NCBI GenBank assembly: GCA_950295325.1 | Contig: OX485803.1 | Span: 48,315,554-48,379,553 of the forward strand | Source of the DNA: Polytrichum commune | Taxonomy: Eukaryota > Streptophyta > Polytrichopsida > Polytrichales > Polytrichaceae | DNA length: 64,000 nucleotides | Direction of reading: 5' to 3' | Shown: positions 1 to 12,510 of the stretch, one piece after another | Numbering within the stretch: position 1 is the first letter of the stretch | Layout of the letters: every line of letters begins with the position of its first letter | Notes under the pieces: model-generated | What the model was told of the DNA's origin: nothing | The model's input: only the letters and a program-made list of their open reading frames with translations | Databases searched by the model: none | Program-made: the position numbers and the translations under genes

Positions 1-176
1 GGCAGGGGAATGAAGCATGGAATCCCTCTAGGGTTAATTCTGCCAAAGACAGGTGGATCATGAGCTGTGTTCACCTCCAAATGACATAGACAAGAGGTGC
101 TGGATCTAAATTTGAAGTAACTTACCAGCTCCAAGCTTTGTTTAGCAGCTCATGATCGTGTTCACTTTCTAGCTAA

Positions 177-535
177 GAGCCAGTGCACACGGAGTCCCAA
201 GTCACTTGAGGTCCATCCGTGCAATCTCAACCGTTGAGAGCATGGAAGTTGAAACTTACCGCTTCACAAGGGGTTCCAAGTCCTGCGTCCCAAAGTATGA
301 CATGGATGCCTACATGACGACACTTTTTTGGAGGTGAGGTTTGGGACTTGTGTTCAGAGTTGGGTCAAGCAAAAAGCTAGACTCAACTCTCAACCAAGTC
401 CCATGAACATCTTTTGCATAAAATAACAAAGATCCAACGTTAATGATAAATAAAATTATTTTAGTGTTATCTTGAGGCTCAAAAGTCGAGGCTTTGCCTC
501 CATGTTGGGACTTGGGACTCCACGTGACCCGGCCC
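177..535. mobile_element. Harbinger/Tourist-type MITE, copy 1
   Basis: Non-coding element of 359 bp with imperfect terminal inverted repeats: the left end reads GAGCCAGTGCACACGGAGTCC and the right end is its near complement. It is flanked by TAA on both sides (174-176 and 536-538), as expected for PIF/Harbinger insertions. The interior matches the element at 8832-9089 over most of its length, including the shared phrase ATGACATGGATGCCTACATG. No transposase is encoded, so it would depend on an autonomous relative. The superfamily assignment is inferred from the TIR and 3-bp target duplication. Confidence 0.7.
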
Positions 536-538
536 TAA

Positions 539-3500
539 TAGTGGCCACAGCGCGACGCCCACCTCTTTGAGCTGGAAGATACCCCAAGCAATGTAGATTT
601 ATTGAAATATGTGAAGGAGCCAACATGGCGATGACCGCCTCAACATACTAGCCTACTTTCACCAACGTTTTGGAGGGATTTTCTTATTCATCTATAATCA
701 AGCTTATTTTAGAATATGGTGGTGAAATCCTCCTTCAAGATTGTTTCTTAAAATTTGGTGATTGCATCTATGAGTATTCTTGGAGTATGCAATGGGATAT
801 TCGAGAATCAATTCAAGTATTTGGAGAAACTTTGCCAAATTATCTTACACTGACTACAAGACCACATCCAAGCCATCCGTTCACAATGCCCCATCTGGTC
901 ATAGAACCATTCAGACAACCTGAACAATATTTTGATGGATGAAGTTTTAGAGGATGAATAATCAATGTTTGCATAATGAAGCAACTGGTTATATTTAATT
1001 GCATTGCACTCGTGTTCATCGAAAAGGGCTTGGGTGTTGTGGTTAAAACCCCTTGCACTACCATTTGGGAAGGAGGAGATAGGGGTTTGACTCCCCTTGC
1101 CTTCACACCCTCAAGATAGCCTTTCGTGGATTATTCATTTGGGTTTTCCCATCCTAGGCTTTGCGAGAAGATGAAGGTGGAAAATCCATCTAACATGAAG
1201 TTTTATAGACTTTGCTCGAGGGAGAGAGAAGTCAAGAGCTGAGGCGACGTAGTAGCCTTCAGATAAGGGAGAATGTTATCGTCGGTGGAGATCTACTCTA
1301 CCCACGATCGCATGGGAGGCATTCACAATGCGTGAATGACGCGGGAGGCACCCACAACCATTACCAAGGTAAAGGAAGTCTAGTAAGAAAAATGACCTCC
1401 ATAGGTGGTTTATTCAACTCAAGTGGGTCCCGTTACCCGAATCCGGAGCCTCTAACAGTAATTTCTGGATCGAATTGTCCAAAAAGAAACCTACATGCTA
1501 TAATTGAACTGCCTGCGTTTTCACCTCGGGTAATAGGGATAGGCCTGGCCACTAATAGCTGCCCCATGTGAACCTGCTCAAATAATTACATAATAAGTTA
1601 GTTTGAATTGCTACAATCGACCGCGTCCCTTGCGAACCAACAAGTACCTGCCCACTTGTTTTTAGTTCGTCTGAATGACAAAATAAGAAATAACTCGGTA
1701 TCACTGTAACTTTAGTGTTTACCAGGTCAGAATTGCAGACCTTGTAAACAATTGTACAGTGCTTTCTTGGAGGGAATTGTTATGGGGCCGCGATATTTAT
1801 TCCAGAATTGTCTGTAAAACTTAGACTCATGTTGATGAGCTGTGAAAAGATTTGTGAGATTCTGAGCAACCTGATCACCTCAAGAACTGAAGCCGATTGA
1901 TCGAGTACTAACTTCATGCAACCTGTGCCTTCACAAATATGTCACGAATTGGCATTCGATTCCAGCAAGTCGCGACACTCCATGCATGTGCAACAATACA
2001 TGTATGTATGTAACGTCTTGATTCAGGAAAGCTCGCCTGGGGACGAAACTCCCCGTTATCTGTTTGCCATGCTACTTATCCAACCAAGCACTGAAGAGTA
2101 GTGATTTGCCGTGAAACAGGAAATTTGCAACCGCTCATAAAAACAAAAACGTGATTCAGGAATGCAATTGTACCCTGGAAACTGTGATCTGTGCATCATC
2201 GAAGGAGCCCAATTTGTCACATGTGAAGCTGCTGCAGATGTGGAGCCTTTATGGTGCAACTTAGATTCTATCTCCTCATAAATCGCACAAGCACACTTCC
2301 AGGGATGTGTCTCCTTGGGCTCAGCCTACATTTAAGGGGACAATGTTTGGCACTGAAAGGACGACTTTAAACTTTGAGTCTGCAAACACTGTAGTATTAG
2401 AAATCACTTTTCCCGGTCTGCAATTCGTGTAAAAACACAAACAGAGGAGCGAGCAAACCTCCCAACAAACAAACAAACACTGAAGGGTACAGATGTGCTC
2501 ACTTAACACAGAGCTTATGTATTTGAGAAGCCTAATAAAATGCTAGTAGAGGATGCTTGTGCTACTGTGCTATCCATCCAATTAGGTATCACGAGCAGTG
2601 TCAATATTTGACCAAGGCTATTGATGGGCTGTGACGGTTTCAATTTCTTTTGCCTTCCTTTTGACGGATTGGATTTATTTTTAATATATTGACATAAACT
2701 AAAATCAATCAAATGTTTCATTTAAATCTAAGAATTGCATTTTTCTAAATGAAACAAGTCACATTTGTGTAGAATACCATGTTAAGGTCTATATAACATT
2801 CAAATGTAAACAATAGATAGAAAACAACTTATTGTAGTGTAGCTGAAATGTAAGGCTTCTAAAATGTGTACATGCAATGAAAAGCTTAAGATTTTGAAAA
2901 TTGTGTGTACTCCTGAAAGGAAATACAAAGGGGACTTTAAGAATTTCATTGTTTTAGTTGAGCTCATAAATAATCAAGATCCTCTACAAGGTGGAATTCA
3001 AGTTTGACCAATCAAAAGCCTCGAAGGGGTTTGTTAGGTAACTAATAATTAACCTCCTCCTACAAAAACTTAACCTAGAAGAAATGGTTGGTTGAGTTGC
3101 AAGTTACAAGTATTCAAAAACATAGGGTACTTTTAAGTGGTTATAGTGAATCATAAAGCACTCATGTATTTGAGTCCAAAAAGCCTATCTTATCAATCGA
3201 CTATGCATCCTAATAATGCTAACCAACTATGCCTCAACTACCTTGGATTCATCATTTCTTTCCCTTCATGATCACACAACATAGATAAGTGCAAAATATC
3301 AACTCTATAAACTCATACTTCCTTACATATTCATACAATCCTTGAGGTTTCATGTACATACATTCTCCTAAAAGTCATTTGACTCCCTCAAAAGGATCCG
3401 GACTAAAAGCCCTTGCTTATACACAATCTATCACACAAAAACGGAAACCTTCACAAGTATTCAAGTTCAAACTGGTCACCCTTCAACATTATTTCTCAAA

Positions 3501-3690
3501 CACATGAAACATGGAAACATATTCAAAGAATTATGTTATCATACGCTACCATTGTAAAACAAAATTTTCTCAAGATAAATTACTTTCAAATATTATGCAT
3601 CTCAATTTGGACTCAGGTACACTTTACAAACATCTTCATGTCATGCAATTAACTGATATGGACCAACCCTATATGAAGGGCCAATGTGGA
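539..3690. other. Intergenic, no supported gene
   Basis: No recognised protein or repeat pair was found. The stretch 1212-2730 is of higher complexity and more balanced base composition than its AT-rich neighbours and resembles the texture of the LBD intron further on. It has short open frames (for example 1212-1571, 119 codons, plus strand) with no recognisable motif, and an AATAAA at about 2534. It could be untranslated or intronic sequence of an unseen gene, but nothing shows this directly. From about 2730 onward it is AT-rich and featureless. Confidence 0.4.
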
Positions 3691-3837
3691 TTTGGGTCAA
3701 GTAACTCAAACCTTTGGAGAGCCACAATCTGAACCCTTTTATAGGGTTTGGACCGGCCGATCCAAACCCTTGAGCATCTTAAAGAAGTTTAAGCATGAGT
3801 TTAGGTTGGTCAACCCAAACCTTATCCAATGGAAGGG

Positions 3838-4275
3838 GGTCCCTAGATCACGGGGAGGTCACTCCATTGTAAAGTTGAACAACCACGTGCAAACACTTTA
3901 CATGTAAAAAATCCTACTTTTGACATAAAGCATCACCAAAATGGGTCAAACTTTTATCAAAAAAAATTCATGAGTATATATACACAGTGCCTTTTACATA
4001 GTAAAAAAATGGTAACTAAATTTGATGATTTTTTTATATAAAACATACTGAATCTAACTAGAATGACGCATAATTGAACTAAAATAATTACTACAAAAAT
4101 GAAGATGACTAGAAATTTCAAAAAAATGTAAAAAGATACTATCAATGATTATGTATATGTAGAAAAAAATTCATAAATTTTAAAATTATTCATGGCATGT
4201 AATATAGGGGTAGCAAACTTTGTTCGCATGTGGTATTCAACTTGACAATGGAGTGACCTCCCCTTACCCTAGATT
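3838..4275. repeat. Foldback repeat with about 65-bp arms
   Basis: The left arm (about 3838-3905) and right arm (about 4196-4275) are inverted copies that share GGGGAGGTCACTCCATTGT and the following bases. They surround an AT-rich core of about 290 bp. Similar phrases about GGTTTGG and GGGTCAACC continue outside the arms, so the true element may reach from about 3690 to 4520. No coding sequence and no clear target duplication were found. Confidence 0.5.
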
Positions 4276-5189
4276 CAAGTTCAACAATGAAAACTCTACT
4301 ACATCGATCAAGGTTAGCATGTTTGTATACCTTGAGTAATATATGCAAAAGAGTTTGCATTAGTCGATCCAAACCAATGCAAACTCTAGTATTACACCAA
4401 TTGGGGTTAGGAGGTTTGGGTCGGTTGACCCACATTTTATCATGTGCAAAGGGCCATAGGTTCAAGGTCACCAATGCAATACATTGAAGAGGGTTATCAG
4501 GTTTGGGTCAACCAACGCAAACCTTATGTGAAACCAATCACAAAATATGGTGGATTTTATGGTGTGAACACAGGGTCACTGTATACAAACTAGTTTGGAC
4601 TGTTCACAGTGAGAGGGTATTTTGAGAGTTGGAGGAGATAAAGAGCAGAATTAAGCAATTTTCCAAAGGAAGCCGCCTTTTATATTAGTCCGTGGAGTCT
4701 GCGCTTCCACCAAGGATTCCCGAGCTTCCTCATTGGATGCCTTGTAGATGGGTATTCAATGTAGTGGTGACTTCAAAGATGCTTTTGGAAAATTCCCACT
4801 TCATTATTATAGCATATGCCCATATGCATCCTTTGGCAAAAAATTGTGAATCATACTAGAGAATTGATTTAGTTTTGTAATCAAAGTTGGGAGGTGAGGG
4901 TTTGGGGATTTTTTTTTCAGTGGGAACGGGATGAAATTATTTAGGTGGTTGGTGATAGTGAAAATGAGTTGGGGTGCGAAAATGAGCCCTTGATCCACCA
5001 ACGTGGCACCGTAATTGGAAATGATTTATTGAGGTCCAACATGGATCATTTCTTGAACAAAATCTTTACACATAAACCTAAGGGATGTATTCTACTAAGT
5101 AAATATGGATATACGTGAGTGCACAAGTGAAGCTTTGATTTGACATTTATTGTTCTATGTATAAAATATATGCTACACAATATTTATAG
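4276..5189. other. Intergenic, nothing recognised
   Basis: Mixed sequence between the foldback repeat and the LINE remnant. The first part still resembles the outer arms of the foldback repeat. No open frame with a recognisable motif was found. Confidence 0.4.
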
Positions 5190-6560
5190 GTTGCAGTGGT
5201 GGTTTGCAACCATGTTTTGTTTTCTACCTTGTGGTTGTTAATCACAATGTGGGATGTTTCTAACAAAATCCTCAGGAAAATCCAAGGTGCAATCCAAAAG
5301 TACCTATGGTCAGGGAAGGAGCAACTCACTCATACTAAGGTTAGCTGGACAAAGTGCTACATGAAAAAGAAATCGGGGGCCTTGGGTTGGTTGATCCAAA
5401 GGTGGCCAAAATTAGTTTATTATGCAAATGGATAGTTAAGCAATGAAACGAAGGGAATCTAACCTCCAACTCATGCTTAGGTTTAGGTTGGCTAAGTTTT
5501 ATCTGCAACGAGGTAGAAGTTGAGAAGTTAGTCTTGATTGATTTACTAGTAAACAAGATCAAGGTGTCTCTAGCTTCAAGGTCTGGGAGGTTCATTGGTA
5601 AAGCATGGAAAACCATGGTTCCCCTTCCAACTTCCCCCTCGCACCCTTATGGAATTACTACACACTAAGGTATGGTGGTCAAATGGTCTTGAACTCTACT
5701 GCAAAGGAATCTAGTGTGTAGACGACATTCAGGATAGCGAGCACTGCACCTTTCTCTCCTGGGAGAAGGCCCAAATCAAGTTCAAGCTCACCACAGTGGA
5801 GAACAAAGAGTGGATCAAGCTTATGTCCAAGATCATCGACAAATGGAGACACTTAGTAGAAGATGACCCGGAAGTCACTCACTCAAGACAATGAGTGGGG
5901 TTTTATTGTGACAATGTGGATGACCCGACATTTGTGTTAAGCGGTCGGAGGACTTTATCCCCCCTAGAATGCACCAACACCATCTTTTCATGCCCCTCAC
6001 GGTCAAGTGTTTCACGGACGGCATTCACTCAAGATGCCTTAGCAAGTGGCTACACCCCACCAATGACTTTATAAGTTTCTTTCATCATGTTAAAGTTATT
6101 CATACCACTAGGGAACCAAAGGAGGGAAAGAAAAAGGAAATCATCTTCTCTATGGCAAACTTGCCACACTTGGTTGGGACCCGGACCAGTGGCTATTGGT
6201 TTAAGGTCTTCGCTTTCTTAACTATATCATGAAATCTGGTAGTAACTCGGTCATCAATTGGGTCCCCGGCATGATTAGGGTAACGAAAAAAACACAAGTT
6301 TTCTTGATACCAGGTGTGAGATATGGCACGCTCCAACAAAGAAGTTGCATTGATGTGGTCTATTTGTCACAAAGTTGTTGTGGTCAATGAATGAAGGGCA
6401 CGTATTGCACCGGCCTTCATCTCTAAGAAATGTGTTTTTTGCCTCCCTAACACGAACGAATTGGTTAAACATAAGTTTTGGGATTGCATTCAAGTGTGGA
6501 CAACTTAAAATTGTTTGAAATCTTGGTTGATTCTCAATGAATTTGGCGTTGACTTTTCGA
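5190..6560 (+). pseudogene. L1-type LINE remnant A (RT C-terminus to zf-RVT)
   Basis: Decayed C-terminal part of a plant non-LTR retrotransposon ORF2, on the plus strand with several stops and frameshifts. From 5200 it reads HVLFSTLWLLI, then SNKILRKIQ and LWSGKEQLTHTKVSW, the region that follows the reverse transcriptase palm in plant LINEs. About 5690-5860 reads GLELYCKG and KIIDKWRHL, also present in remnant B. At 6355-6490 it reads NKEVALMWSICHK and then CVFCLPNTNELVKHKFWDC, a C-x2-C-x9-H-x4-C zinc-binding module (zf-RVT). The upstream RT catalytic block and endonuclease are absent, so the copy is 5'-truncated, as is usual for LINEs. The 3' end is A-rich near 6575-6600 and abuts a microsatellite. 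It cannot be functional. Confidence 0.85.
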
Positions 6561-6616
6561 CCTTTTGTCTAAGAATTAAAAAATAAATAAAATAAAGGTT
6601 AGGATCAAGAGGTCAC

Positions 6617-6862
6617 TCATATATATATAAACATATAAACATATACATATATACATATACATATATACATATACACATATATACATATACATATACACAT
6701 ATACACATACATATATACATATATACATATATGTATATGTATACATATATACATATATACATATATGTATATATGTATATGTATATATGTATATGTATAT
6801 GTGTATATGTGTATATGTATATGTGTATATGTGTATATGTGTATATATATATATATATACAT

Positions 6863-6896
<34 letters not shown>
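6617..6896. repeat. Compound TATACA/TATATG microsatellite
   Basis: About 280 bp of alternating purine-pyrimidine repeats (TATACA, TATATG, TATA). The composition switches from ACAT-rich to TGTAT-rich near 6727, so the tract is partly self-complementary. The long Tyr/Ile/His open frames across it are repeat artefacts. It starts right after the 3' end of LINE remnant A and may have grown from its tail. Confidence 0.95.
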
Positions 6897-8753
6897 TCTC
6901 AGTGCTTAAAGTGACGATTCTAACATCAGTTCTACCTAAGTAGAAAAGTTGATCCTATACAACACAGATTTTGGTTAGTTTAGTTTGAATAGTACCCCCA
7001 GTAGATGATCTTTAAGAACAGCCCAAGAAGGTTGGGATGAGGTCCTCTTGAAGGTACCTAGCCTGTGTGCATGGCGTACTTACTTACTTCTCCTTCCTTC
7101 TTGGTGCGTTTCTTGTCTACTGGTGCCCCAATAGCACTATAGCTCTCCTACATAACGCCTCTTTGAGGAGAGTTTACCGGAATGACTGAAGTGATCATTA
7201 CTTCGTTCATTTGGGCAGCCTGAGGCTTATGAGAGCAGACTATGAAATGAGCTATACCTTACTTAGCATCATGAAGATCTGATGCTTGCTTAAATGTGGA
7301 GAGAGAGAGAGAGATTTATTTTGGAACAAAGTCGATGCGTAGGAGTCCTCTATGGTATCTGACCAGAATCGTGTGGTGATTGCATGCCCTTTGAGCCACT
7401 CCACTCTCCCAAAGACCCTAAACTTCAATACAGGGAGCTGATGTTTAGAAATGCATTCTAATCTTCTTATTTATTTTTGGCACAAATGATTCAATTTCAT
7501 TCTTGGAGGAAGACACAATACCGACAGCAAATAAATTACATAAAGTTACCCATTAGCGGATCTTTGTTCTCCCAAATCATGCTAAGGTCTTGTCACGCAC
7601 AATTGACATGCTTAGGATCAAAAGTGCTATCAAACTTTTCAAATATATTTCAGGCCTAGTGACGTTAGGAGCCTACTCATAAGCCAGCAAGGGTTTTGGT
7701 CAGCCAATCCATCTACCATAGTTTTCAAGAATAGTGGTCAAGAACGTTTGTTCTATTTCGATGCTACACTAATTTCTCTTATTAAAGTGGGTGGAAAATT
7801 AGTGTGGAATTTTTTAACATGGACACTTTTAGTTGTCTAGTCACCCTCACATTATATGCACCAAAGGAGGTAAGAGAGGTAAGAGACGCATGGTGAAGCA
7901 ACCATTGCTAGCTATGACGCCATGTGGGGCCCATCACTTGCGCATGAGTAGTAACCTCTGACATGGAAAAACGGGTTATTTATAGGCATGCCCCCATCAT
8001 ACCTCAATATGGATTTAGATCAATCTTACATTGAGCTAACCCATTAGAATGAAATATAACTAATGGCACACATGTATCCAAATAAAACTACCTTCCAGTA
8101 CATCAAGCATGTAACATCCAAACATTGATGCTCTAATCTCCATTATATATATGTTTTTTTCTTGTCAAAAAATTGCACAAGTTTGAAAATAAATATGAGA
8201 TTCTCAAGTGTGACTACCTCATGTCAGAGGTGGTCCCTTTTGGTATTTGGGCAAGGAGGTGGCATGTGAGGGCAATCTGTTGGCCAAGGGTTGTATAGTA
8301 GTGTTTGTGTTTTATGTGGATACCTTAAGGGTGGGTGCTATGGTGGCAAAGTGTCTTTACAATCTCCAACATGTGTTGGGTTCATATCCCCGGGTTGGCC
8401 TCAATGGTTTGTCTATCCCAATAACTGAGCTTATTGAGTTGGTTTGAACATCTTGTCATAGGATTCAACCTTGAGATTTTGATACTTGCATGTATGGCTT
8501 TTGGTGTTGTGTCAAGTGGGTAGTATAGGCATTGGCATGGTCATGTTGTACATATGCAAGGGTATAGCCATGGGGGGGGGCTAAGTGAGTTATGGGCATT
8601 CATTATTAGGGTGTCTTGTCTTGGAGTGGGAGCATTTATGAAAGATCCATATTGTTTGTTGTGTCTAACCATTTAGATGTTTATTGTTGAAGCATACCAG
8701 AAGTGCGTTGGGTTTTGTGGTACCTCTTTCAATATTTCAGTCAATTCGAATGG
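6897..8753. other. Intergenic with one family-F fragment
   Basis: No supported gene. On the minus strand, about 7230-6900 carries an open-looking stretch with a few stops that matches nothing I recognise. A short (GA)n tract lies near 7300-7314. At about 7765-7830 the sequence resembles the end of family F (CTACACTAA followed by GTGGGTGGAAAATTAG), so this is probably a fragment of that repeat. A run of nine G lies near 8572. Confidence 0.4.
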
Positions 8754-8786
8754 AAAGAAGAAGAAGAAGAAGAAGAAGAAGAAGAC
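8754..8786. repeat. (GAA)n microsatellite
   Basis: A run of about ten AAG/GAA units. No function is implied. Confidence 0.9.
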
Positions 8787-8831
8787 TTAAAACTTTTTGA
8801 AACATCATCAAACTTAGTCATAATGAAGTTA

Positions 8832-9089
8832 GGGCCGGTTCACGCGGGGTCCCAAGTCATATGTCCCAAGTATGACATGGATGCCTACATGACAACACTT
8901 TTTGGAGGTGAGGTTTGGAACTTGTGTTGAGAGTTGGGTCAAGCAAAAAGCTATAAAGATCAAACTTTAATGATAATTGAAAAAAAATTAACGTTTTCTT
9001 AAGGCTCAAAAGTCGAGACTTTGCCTCCATGTTGAGACATGCTAACATGAGTGGGACTTAGGAACTTAGGACCCCATGTAAACGGGTTC
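8832..9089. mobile_element. Harbinger/Tourist-type MITE, copy 2
   Basis: 258-bp non-coding element. The left end is GGGCCGGTTCACGCGGGG and the right end is an imperfect complement; TTA flanks both sides (8829-8831 and 9090-9092). It is collinear with the element at 177-535 but shorter, lacking about 100 bp of its interior. The different TSD versions (TAA and TTA) fit independent Harbinger-type insertions. Confidence 0.7.
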
Positions 9090-9571
9090 TTAGTCTAGGC
9101 CCCAAAATCAGTCAGTATACGATGCATAATGCACGACAAGTGCCAAATTATGGAAAACAAAAGTGTGTCCTGATCAAAGCTACTAGTACGCTATGGGCAG
9201 AGACATGAATGGGTGTTTCGTTCAATCTAGTATACTCCCTAGGTTCTGCAATCGAGACCTAACAATTTCAAGGACAATGTTGAACTTTCCAATTTAGTAA
9301 TAACAGATTTGAGTTTCGCAAAGCTGCGCCGGTGTTTGGATGTGGTGTGAAATTTTCATTAGAATTGCCCATAATTGATAAATTTTTTGTTGTGAATTAC
9401 AAGTATTATGAAACTTGTGGGATAAGATATTACCTCGAACATTGATGGAAAAATGTCATCTGTCACCTGCACTCCAATTATTGTCTCAACCTCTTCTTCA
9501 CCACACTACATCTAGTTCACACACTGCCATCAAGTTTTCGGACCAAGACAATAGTCCAACGAAAGTTGGAC

Positions 9572-9813
9572 ATATGAACCTTATGGTAGGACACCGGTGT
9601 CCCAAATAAACCGGAGCCTCTTTGATGATAGGTTTTGTGGTTGTCAGTGATCGAAAATAGAAACCAACTTTGAGCATTAGAGTGTGTATAGGACGTCGAG
9701 ATAATCTCAACGCCATTTTGATCACCTTCAACTAAGTATTTTGACATCGACACGGGATTTAGGGTTTAACTGGTGTAGTATGGGACACCAATGTCCCGCC
9801 ATAAGGTTCATAT
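9572..9813. repeat. Foldback repeat with 34-bp arms
   Basis: The arms at 9572-9605 and 9780-9813 are inverted copies beginning ATATGAACCTTATGG and containing the near-palindrome GGACACCGGTGTCC. The 174-bp spacer is unremarkable. This is probably a small MITE; I could not fix a target duplication. Confidence 0.6.
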
Positions 9814-10900
9814 ACAAACAACCCCTCCCCTCCCTCCTTTTCCCCCAAACGCCATTTTGGTCAAGGTTCAAAGGTCAACTTCTTGCTTGGGTGTACGTTT
9901 GCACTCCAAATCCAAACATTGCATAAACAACTCCATACCACTGCCATCCGCTTGTTAACCCACATTCGTCATAAATGACAAAGAACATGAATGTCGAACC
10001 CTTGGGCAACCCCATACACCAACACTATATATAGATTTGCAAAACCCTTGAGGTGCACTTGTAAATACGTGACACTCAAGGTAGAGGAATCGTGTGATAT
10101 TTCTTGTGTTTGGACCATCCTTAAGTATGAGCATGGACCCTTACTACGGTTGACCCAGACACCTTTGGGGTGCTCACCCAAATTTAAGCATTACCACCTT
10201 CATCTCACCCTCCTAATCCTTTCCCACCAATCTTTTCTCATGGTCTTGTGCGTTTTGGGAGTGCCCTTGATAGAGTCCACCCTTGGAAATGAACGGTGGC
10301 CTATGGGCGAACACGCTCTTCATTCATGTCTGCTCCCATAACTTTAGTTTGTGCTTGTATGTATTCATCTACAAATAATATGTATTACGAAACATACAAC
10401 AAACTGAAATCTCGAGCTTAAACTAAAATGCACATGAATACAAGGATTTTATTTTAAATAATTGCAGTTATCGGGATGATAGAATTCCTACAAAACTATT
10501 GATTTGCTACTCTTGAAACGGTGACAACACGGTCATTAACGTGACGTGGTGACATGGTCATTAGTGTGAGGTTACACACTATTTAGTGTATGTCACACTA
10601 AATATTTTGCGGTGCACGTCCGCTAAGAAGCACTGCGCAAGATGCTTATAACATTAGTGGCATGCACGAGATGGCCCCGAAGAGGTCCTTTCCTCCGGCG
10701 AACGAGGTCATCAGTGACTCAAGAATTTGGTAATTCCAAATCGAGCCGCAAACTATTATTTGGAAAGAATCGGTAAAGATGGCACATGCATGGTAAGTTC
10801 ACTTATTTTCAAGCCCGGCAAAGTCCAAGCTAGGTAGGTCCCCACCCCCCAAATTTACTGCGGGCCCATGCTATAATAGACTACAATGGGGTTTCCACCA
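9814..10900. other. Intergenic, nothing recognised
   Basis: No gene or paired repeat was identified. The stretch near 10550-10610 has short repeats of GTCACACTAAAT that resemble the end of family F but are too short to call. Confidence 0.35.
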
Positions 10901-11280
10901 AGTGTAATAGAACAGTAATAACTGTGCTTGTAGATACAGAGATGGCAATCGGACGGTGGATGAGGCGCCACGTGTGCCCCGTGGTCGTAGGGAGCGGTCT
11001 CTTTGTATCCGCCGAAGGCCACGGTCTTAGGCTCCAGCCCTGGATTGAGGAGGGTCCTGGAAGGCTTCCTCCAAGGGAAGTAGATCCCTAATATTATATC
11101 CGGAGTCAACGACGGCTAATAAAGGAGGCCCTACCCATGTGGGATGCGGCTTAGCAATAGCAGGTTGGCTTCTGTATTGGGGCTCCCTTTGAATAAAATG
11201 GCTCCTTGGAGCCTGGGCCCTGTGCCTCTGATTTGGTCCTAAATAATATAAGCAGCCTAGCCAATTTGGCAGTCCACTCT
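10900..11280 (+). mobile_element. Possible tRNA-derived SINE, second family
   Basis: A locally GC-rich block with a tRNA-like head. TGGTCGTAGGG near 10980 resembles a pol III A box and GGCTCCAGCCC near 11031 resembles a degenerate B box, about 50 bp apart. Translating the opposite strand gives the kind of Gly-Leu-Glu-Pro phrase often produced by tRNA-derived SINE heads. No tail or target duplication was resolved and no second copy lies in the window, so the call is tentative. Confidence 0.3.
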
Positions 11281-11339
11281 CACCACCCTACTTATTAACT
11301 TATTTGCCTGCCATCTTTAGGGCGAAGAGCCTGCACTAA

Positions 11340-11842
11340 GGGCCACTTCACACACAAGCCAAGAGCCGTGGCCACGAGATTGTGAGAGCCCAAAAGAAAG
11401 TGAGTGTCTAAAGGCCGTCCCAACACACCTCCACAATCATGGATTGTGGTCACGGACCCTCAAGTGTAGTGTGCAGTCATATGTGACCGGGACCTCAACC
11501 AAATGCTATTTCAATGAACGTTTATTCATGCGGATCCTCGCACATGATAAAACATAATAAACCAACAGTTGTGAGCGTTCGGAGTACCATGGTCTCTCGG
11601 TTTTGTGTTAGGCCTACCTCCAAGAGGTGGTGTTTGAAAATAATCCAAGTCACTATGAAACAATATCCATTTCATGCCATGTAGGAAGCCATGTAGACTT
11701 TGCATCCATCTTGCATTTACCTACTCCGTTGGTCCCTCGAGCATAGTGTGAAGCGAATTTGGATTGGCTCTACCTTTTCCACCAATGAGAGTGCTTGAAG
11801 TGTAATGGTCACAGGCTCTCAGTCTTGTGTGTGAAGTGACCC
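11340..11842. mobile_element. Harbinger-type MITE, GGGCCACTT family, copy 1
   Basis: 503-bp element ending in GGGCCACTTCACACA and its complement, with TAA duplicated on both sides (11337-11339 and 11843-11845). The inner ends also pair, so it is partly palindromic. A second full copy in the opposite orientation lies at 30919-31431. Non-coding; mobilisation by a Harbinger transposase is inferred from the TSD and TIR. Confidence 0.75.
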
Positions 11843-11851
11843 TAATTATCT

Positions 11852-12510
11852 TAACTACACATGACAGGCCTATTAGTGTGGGCGGGAAATTAGCGTGGGC
11901 CACAATAATTTTCTAGTCAAGGTGGAATTAAGGTGGGTCAAAGATCGGGGGTCGTTCCTTAAGTCTTCATGAAGAATTCCGACCAACACATTAGATATGA
12001 TTTATAGGACAAAAGAAGCACACACACACACAACACAAAAAAAAATCATTCGCATGCCTTTTGGCAATTACATCACATGGCAAACTTTCAGTTGTTACAT
12101 GAAAAATTTATTCTACATGGTTAAAACTCGCAAATTGAATTTGATCCTATTGTTAACATAGTTTATGATTGGGTGGCTTGTTACGACTTCACCTCAATGA
12201 AAGGCCCCACCTTGGTATCCCACATTAAACCACCAATCACTCTAGTAGACCACACTCAACAACGGCTTGGAACCCCGCTACAAAGGATTTGAGGTTCCTA
12301 ATATCAACACCTAACTTAATAACGTCATTTTTGTCAAGCACGGGACAACAAATTTCAAGAGAAACAATTAATGCAGCCATGCTAATTCTCGACTATAAAT
12401 TTAGCGTGCGTTGAGAATTAATGTGGCTCACATTAATTCTCATTCTAAAAATTAGCACATGCTCTAGAAAATTATTGTGGCCCAGAGTGATAGGACTATC
12501 TAGTGTAGTG
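11852..12510. repeat. Family F TIR repeat, copy 1
   Basis: Begins AACTACAC and ends with the complement of CACTACACTAGATAG. The interior has repeated phrases of the type TTAGTGTGGGxGG. The first part is the inverted copy of 14996-15350. Non-coding. The ends resemble CACTA-type ends superficially, but no consistent target duplication was found, so the superfamily is left open. Confidence 0.55.

Noticed and set aside
2158-2275. Plus-strand peptide with NCDLC and a later Cys resembling a B-box zinc finger
   Set aside because: Spacing and the last Cys/Asp positions do not match B-box proteins, and no neighbouring exon was found.
6576-6943. Long open frames on both strands rich in Tyr, Ile and His
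   Set aside because: They are translations of the TATACA microsatellite.
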